Positions 61,074 to 64,000 of a DNA stretch of 64,000 nucleotides are shown piece by piece. Source of the stretch: JAGDZR01 sp049115695 (GTDB taxonomy: Bacteria; Bacteroidota; Bacteroidia; Cytophagales; Cyclobacteriaceae); the NCBI GenBank assembly GCA_049115695.1, contig JAGDZR010000016.1:1-64000 (forward strand). Direction: 5' to 3'. The translations under genes and the position numbers were made by a program. Numbering within the stretch: the stretch's first letter is position 1; each line of letters begins with the position of its first letter. The notes under the pieces were generated by a model. The model did not search any database, was not told the DNA's origin, and was given only the letters and a program-made list of their open reading frames with translations.

Positions 61074-63470
61074 TCATGCACCCACCACTTGGTTGGGAAC
61101 ATTTTTTTCACTTAAAGCCTTTGCCTTGAAGTTAATATACAGCGTAATAAATCCAACTACCGAGACCGAGCTAATTGGCATTAACAATGAAGAAACAAGT
61201 GGAGTCAGTAGTCCTGTAAATGCAAACGAAAGACCAACCAGATTGTACGAAAATGAAATGGCAAAAGCAATCCACACCGTGCGTACTGCCACTTTTGAAA
61301 AGGAAAGGAAATTACTAAACCTTGACAGACTTTCGGATTGAAGAATCGCATCACTGGCCGGTGAAAACATGTAGACATCATCTGATATCGAAATACCTAC
61401 CTTGCTTTTCTGTAGTGCTCCGGCATCATTTAAGCCATCTCCGACCATCATGACATCAGCATCAGCACCTATCCCTTCTACAAAATTGAGTTTGTCTTCC
61501 GGTGTTTGGTTAAACCTTGTTTCGTTAAAATATGGATCAAGGCGTACTTTTTCCACATGATTGTCTCCTGAAAGGAGGTACAATTCATGGTTCTGTCTCA
61601 GCTTCTGAAGCTCATCAAAAGCACCTTCCCGGTAAGTCTGGTGAAACTCAAATCTTCCCATCATTACACCATCAATTTCCACAAACACGGCAGTCTGCTC
61701 AACTTTCGGTTGATTGAGCCACTCTGCAGCACCCAGGCGAATGTATCGGTCACCTGTACTTGCATAAATACCCTTTCCTACCAACTCCTCAAATTCGCTC
61801 AAGTCTACCCTCCCTCCGGTCTCAAGATGGCTTGCCAGCAATTTGCTCAATGGATGAATAGAAGAAGAGACCGCTGAAAACACCAACATGCGCTCGGCAT
61901 CTGTAAGTCTACTACCGATGTATTGAACATTTTCAGGAAGTGGTTTTGATAAGGTTCCGGTTTTATCAAAAACGATTTTCTCCGCTGCGGCAATGGACTC
62001 AATCACATTCGCATTTTTCAGGTACATCCCCGATCGACCAAAAAGTCGCATGGTATGGCCATACGTAAATGGAACTGCCAAAGCAAGAGCGCAAGGACAG
62101 GCTACTATCAATATCGAGGTAAATACATTGAGTGAAAGCGCCGGATCTATAAGCAACCAGATACCGCCTCCTAGAAATGCCAGTCCGAGTATGACAATAG
62201 TAAAATACTTACTGATACGGTCTGTGATGTTGTTCAGTGTACCTCCCCCTTTGTCGCTTTGATTCCAAAGTTTTGTTAAGTGACTGTTGTCTACCGATTT
62301 ATTTAAGGTCAACGTTATAGGCGTTCCCAGATGCCGTCCTCCAGCAAATACTTGTTCGCCAGGCTGCTTCGATACTGGTACTGATTCACCGGTTACAAAA
62401 CTATAGTCAATGTTACCTACTCCTTCTTCAATCACAGCGTCTGCAGGTATGAGCTCCTGATTATGCACGACAATGTGATCGCCAACATCAAGACTTTCGA
62501 TCTTGGTAACCACTTCCTTTCCATTCTCCAGCTTGGATACTGCAATTGGAAAAAAGGAGCTCACATCCCTTTCAAAAGAGAGTGCCTGATAAGACTTGTG
62601 CTGGTACCATCTACCGATCAACAGGAAGAAAACCAAGCCGTTGAGTGAGTCTACATAGCCTCCACCATCCAGCAGCAGTATATCCACTAAACTTCTGACA
62701 AATAGGGTCAAAATACCGATGGAAATGGGTACATCAATATTGACGAATTTATGTTTGAGGCCTTTCCAGGCAGATTGGAAGTATACATTACTACTATAAA
62801 AAAAGACGGGTAGCGCAAACAGCAAATTCAGGTAACCGAAAAGCTCCAGAAACTGGGTAGGCAACTGATAGTTGAAATCCAGATATTCTGGAATGCTGAT
62901 GAGCATGGAGTTCCCAAAGAAGAATCCCGCAACAGCAAGTCGGATGACCAGATCGGATTTTTGAGTTTTTTGTTTGTTGAGCTCAATAGCTGGCGGATAA
63001 CCAATTGTGTCCAATAATACAGCCAACGCTTTAAGAGATAACTTATCTGAGTAGTACATCAAGGTCACCTCCTTGGTAACGAAATTAACTGTGGACTTTA
63101 CAACAGCTGAATTGATTTTCGAGATATGTTCAAGCAACCAAATGCATGAACTACAGTGAATTGTAGGTAAAAAAAAGTTTGCTTTGGAAAGCCCTTCATG
63201 TTCAAACTCAATAAACTCAGCCGCGATTTCAGGCAGATCCAATGCCTTATACTTCAGCTCTGCTCCTTTGGTCTTGTTAACCGTTTTTACTTTTTCATCG
63301 AGCTCATAAAAATCACAAAGATTCGATTCGTTGATGATTTGATAAACTGACTTACATCCATCACAGCAAAAAACGTACGCATCATATAAGATCTGAGCGT
63401 TTGGCTTTACCGCTTCCCCACAGTGATAGCATGATAGCACTTCAGTTTTAGGCTTTCGTAGTTTATCCAT
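61074..63470 (-). CDS. ccoI: CcoI (FixI) copper-transporting P-type ATPase
   Basis: This 798-residue copper exporter supplies the oxidase. It has an N-terminal cysteine-rich metal-binding region (Cys14, 17, 35, 36, 39), an HMA-type domain with IHCSSCIW, and eight helices including CPC (VACPCALALA). The phosphorylation motif is DKTGTLS, with VGDGLNDAGAL as hinge. ATG 63470 is preferred over an upstream TTG. It is the first gene of the locus, so copper supply and oxidase are made together. Confidence 0.95.
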   Translation of the reverse strand: MDKLRKPKTEVLSCYHCGEAVKPNAQILYDAYVFCCDGCKSVYQIINESNLCDFYELDEKVKTVNKTKGAELKYKALDLPEIAAEFIEFEHEGLSKANFFLPTIHCSSCIWLLEHISKINSAVVKSTVNFVTKEVTLMYYSDKLSLKALAVLLDTIGYPPAIELNKQKTQKSDLVIRLAVAGFFFGNSMLISIPEYLDFNYQLPTQFLELFGYLNLLFALPVFFYSSNVYFQSAWKGLKHKFVNIDVPISIGILTLFVRSLVDILLLDGGGYVDSLNGLVFFLLIGRWYQHKSYQALSFERDVSSFFPIAVSKLENGKEVVTKIESLDVGDHIVVHNQELIPADAVIEEGVGNIDYSFVTGESVPVSKQPGEQVFAGGRHLGTPITLTLNKSVDNSHLTKLWNQSDKGGGTLNNITDRISKYFTIVILGLAFLGGGIWLLIDPALSLNVFTSILIVACPCALALAVPFTYGHTMRLFGRSGMYLKNANVIESIAAAEKIVFDKTGTLSKPLPENVQYIGSRLTDAERMLVFSAVSSSIHPLSKLLASHLETGGRVDLSEFEELVGKGIYASTGDRYIRLGAAEWLNQPKVEQTAVFVEIDGVMMGRFEFHQTYREGAFDELQKLRQNHELYLLSGDNHVEKVRLDPYFNETRFNQTPEDKLNFVEGIGADADVMMVGDGLNDAGALQKSKVGISISDDVYMFSPASDAILQSESLSRFSNFLSFSKVAVRTVWIAFAISFSYNLVGLSFAFTGLLTPLVSSLLMPISSVSVVGFITLYINFKAKALSEKNVPNQVVGA

Positions 63471-63546
63471 CAACCACAAAAATAGAATTATCTGGAGATC
63501 AAGTAACTGACATCAATTGGATTGAATTCCTGAGGATTGTCATAAA

Positions 63547-63572
63547 AAAATGCCTCTTTGCAGAGGCATTTT
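63547..63572 (-). terminator. Rho-independent hairpin
   Basis: AAAATGCCTCT pairs with AGAGGCATTTT around a 4-nt loop. A run of seven T on the minus strand suggests leftward action, though it is symmetrical. It lies between the T9SS gene and ccoI, so it would insulate the cbb3 locus. Confidence 0.8.
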
Positions 63573-63677
63573 AGCTGAAGTGGTGACTCAATAAATTATG
63601 GATAATCAAAATGACATCACTAAGGTATTTGAAAACCGACCCTCAATCAATACCCAGAATTGGGTATTTTGACACAA

Positions 63678-63703
63678 AAAAAGACCTCCGAAGAGGCCTT
63701 TTT
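63678..63703 (-). terminator. Terminator of the T9SS-exported gene
   Basis: AAAAAGACCTC pairs with GAGGCCTTTTT around CGAA, with a T run on the minus strand. It lies 21 bp after the stop of the gene at 63724. Confidence 0.85.
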
Positions 63704-63723
63704 AAAACATAACTAATCAAGTG

Positions 63724-64000
63724 CTATTTTTTAATAATCTTAATCGTATTCGTCACGGGCACACCCCCATCCGTGAGTTGCATGAAGTAAACTCCACCCG
63801 TCTGTGATATCAAATCGATGGTAGCAGACTGCACACCCATGGCATGGCTGATAGTTTGCTGCATTAGGCGAACACCATTGATATCAAACAATTCAGCTTG
63901 CAATTGATCGAGCTTTCGATAAACACGATAGTCAAATGATAATACACCATCTGTTGGATTTGGATAGACGACAATGTCCTTCAGGAATGGCTTTATGGAA
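63724..64000 (-). CDS. C-terminal end of a T9SS-secreted protein
   Basis: This partial gene enters from the right edge; only the last ~92 residues are present. They form a Por-type sorting domain: VVYPNPTDGVLSFDY, ELFDINGVRLMQQ, GGVYFMQL and the end KIIKK. The domain directs export through the type IX system. The nature of the rest is unknown. Confidence 0.92.
   Translation of the reverse strand, partial: SIKPFLKDIVVYPNPTDGVLSFDYRVYRKLDQLQAELFDINGVRLMQQTISHAMGVQSATIDLISQTGGVYFMQLTDGGVPVTNTIKIIKK

Noticed and set aside
63477..63484. TATTTTTG as a -7 box for ccoI
   Set aside because: It is only 6 bp from the chosen start codon and has no TTTG at the right distance.

Overview
The window looks like chromosomal DNA of a marine, aerobic to microaerophilic Bacteroidota bacterium, most likely Cytophagales. 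Supporting signs are a protein tail with a type IX secretion sorting signal, a PorE-like OmpA protein, a GLPGLI protein beside a TonB-type outer-membrane protein, TPR histidine kinases, a fused CcoNO oxidase subunit and a TTTG-N19-TAnnTTTG promoter. A GH29 and GH117 pair plus a sulfatase point to red or brown algal polysaccharides as food. No rRNA, tRNA, CRISPR array or prophage was recognised.

Left end (1-3000) is accessory DNA. It has a degenerate ion channel, an AraC regulator and two small membrane proteins, separated by long imperfect inverted repeats that resemble integron attC sites. Next come a sulfatase, then housekeeping genes: Sua5/TsaC, pgk, and a leftward recQ - enoyl-CoA hydratase - comEC block. 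A blaI - M56 peptidase - TonB unit follows (11600-14100), behind a promoter covered by three palindromic operator-like sites. A likely IS remnant, an ExbB-like channel, a LytTR regulator and a very large hybrid histidine kinase come after it.

At 18721-22478 four tightly overlapping genes combine AdoMet decarboxylase, a voltage-gated K+ channel, a membrane-anchored aminopropyltransferase and an exported FAD oxidoreductase. This is the best candidate for an unusual system: polyamine synthesis and oxidation tied to a potassium channel. A DUF1080 protein, a frameshifted FAH-family hydratase and a 2,3-diketogulonate reductase-like gene follow. A higBA toxin-antitoxin pair (25724-26295) is bracketed by six copies of a ~130-bp repeat, and 28 bp of the neighbouring response-regulator 3' end is duplicated beside it. 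A response regulator/histidine kinase pair is divergent from a GLPGLI/TonB receptor pair across a control region with three 10-bp direct repeats.

From 32500 to 44200 the genes are mixed: regulators, small-molecule enzymes, the GH29/GH117 lipoproteins, a TPR kinase, an alpha/beta hydrolase, an FkbM methyltransferase and an MlaE permease. At 44940-48130 an Rrf2 regulator precedes class II (B12-dependent) ribonucleotide reductase. A matching 20-bp palindrome lies before both genes, and DnaA boxes flank the locus. After the PorE-like protein, an AraC regulator and an FtsX/MacB-type permease, the right end (53677-63470) is one leftward cbb3 oxidase locus: ccoI, ccoS, ccoNO, ccoQ, ccoP, ccoG, ccoH, a SafE-like protein and hemN. 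It covers copper supply, oxidase structure, assembly and anaerobic haem synthesis. The window ends inside a T9SS-exported protein.
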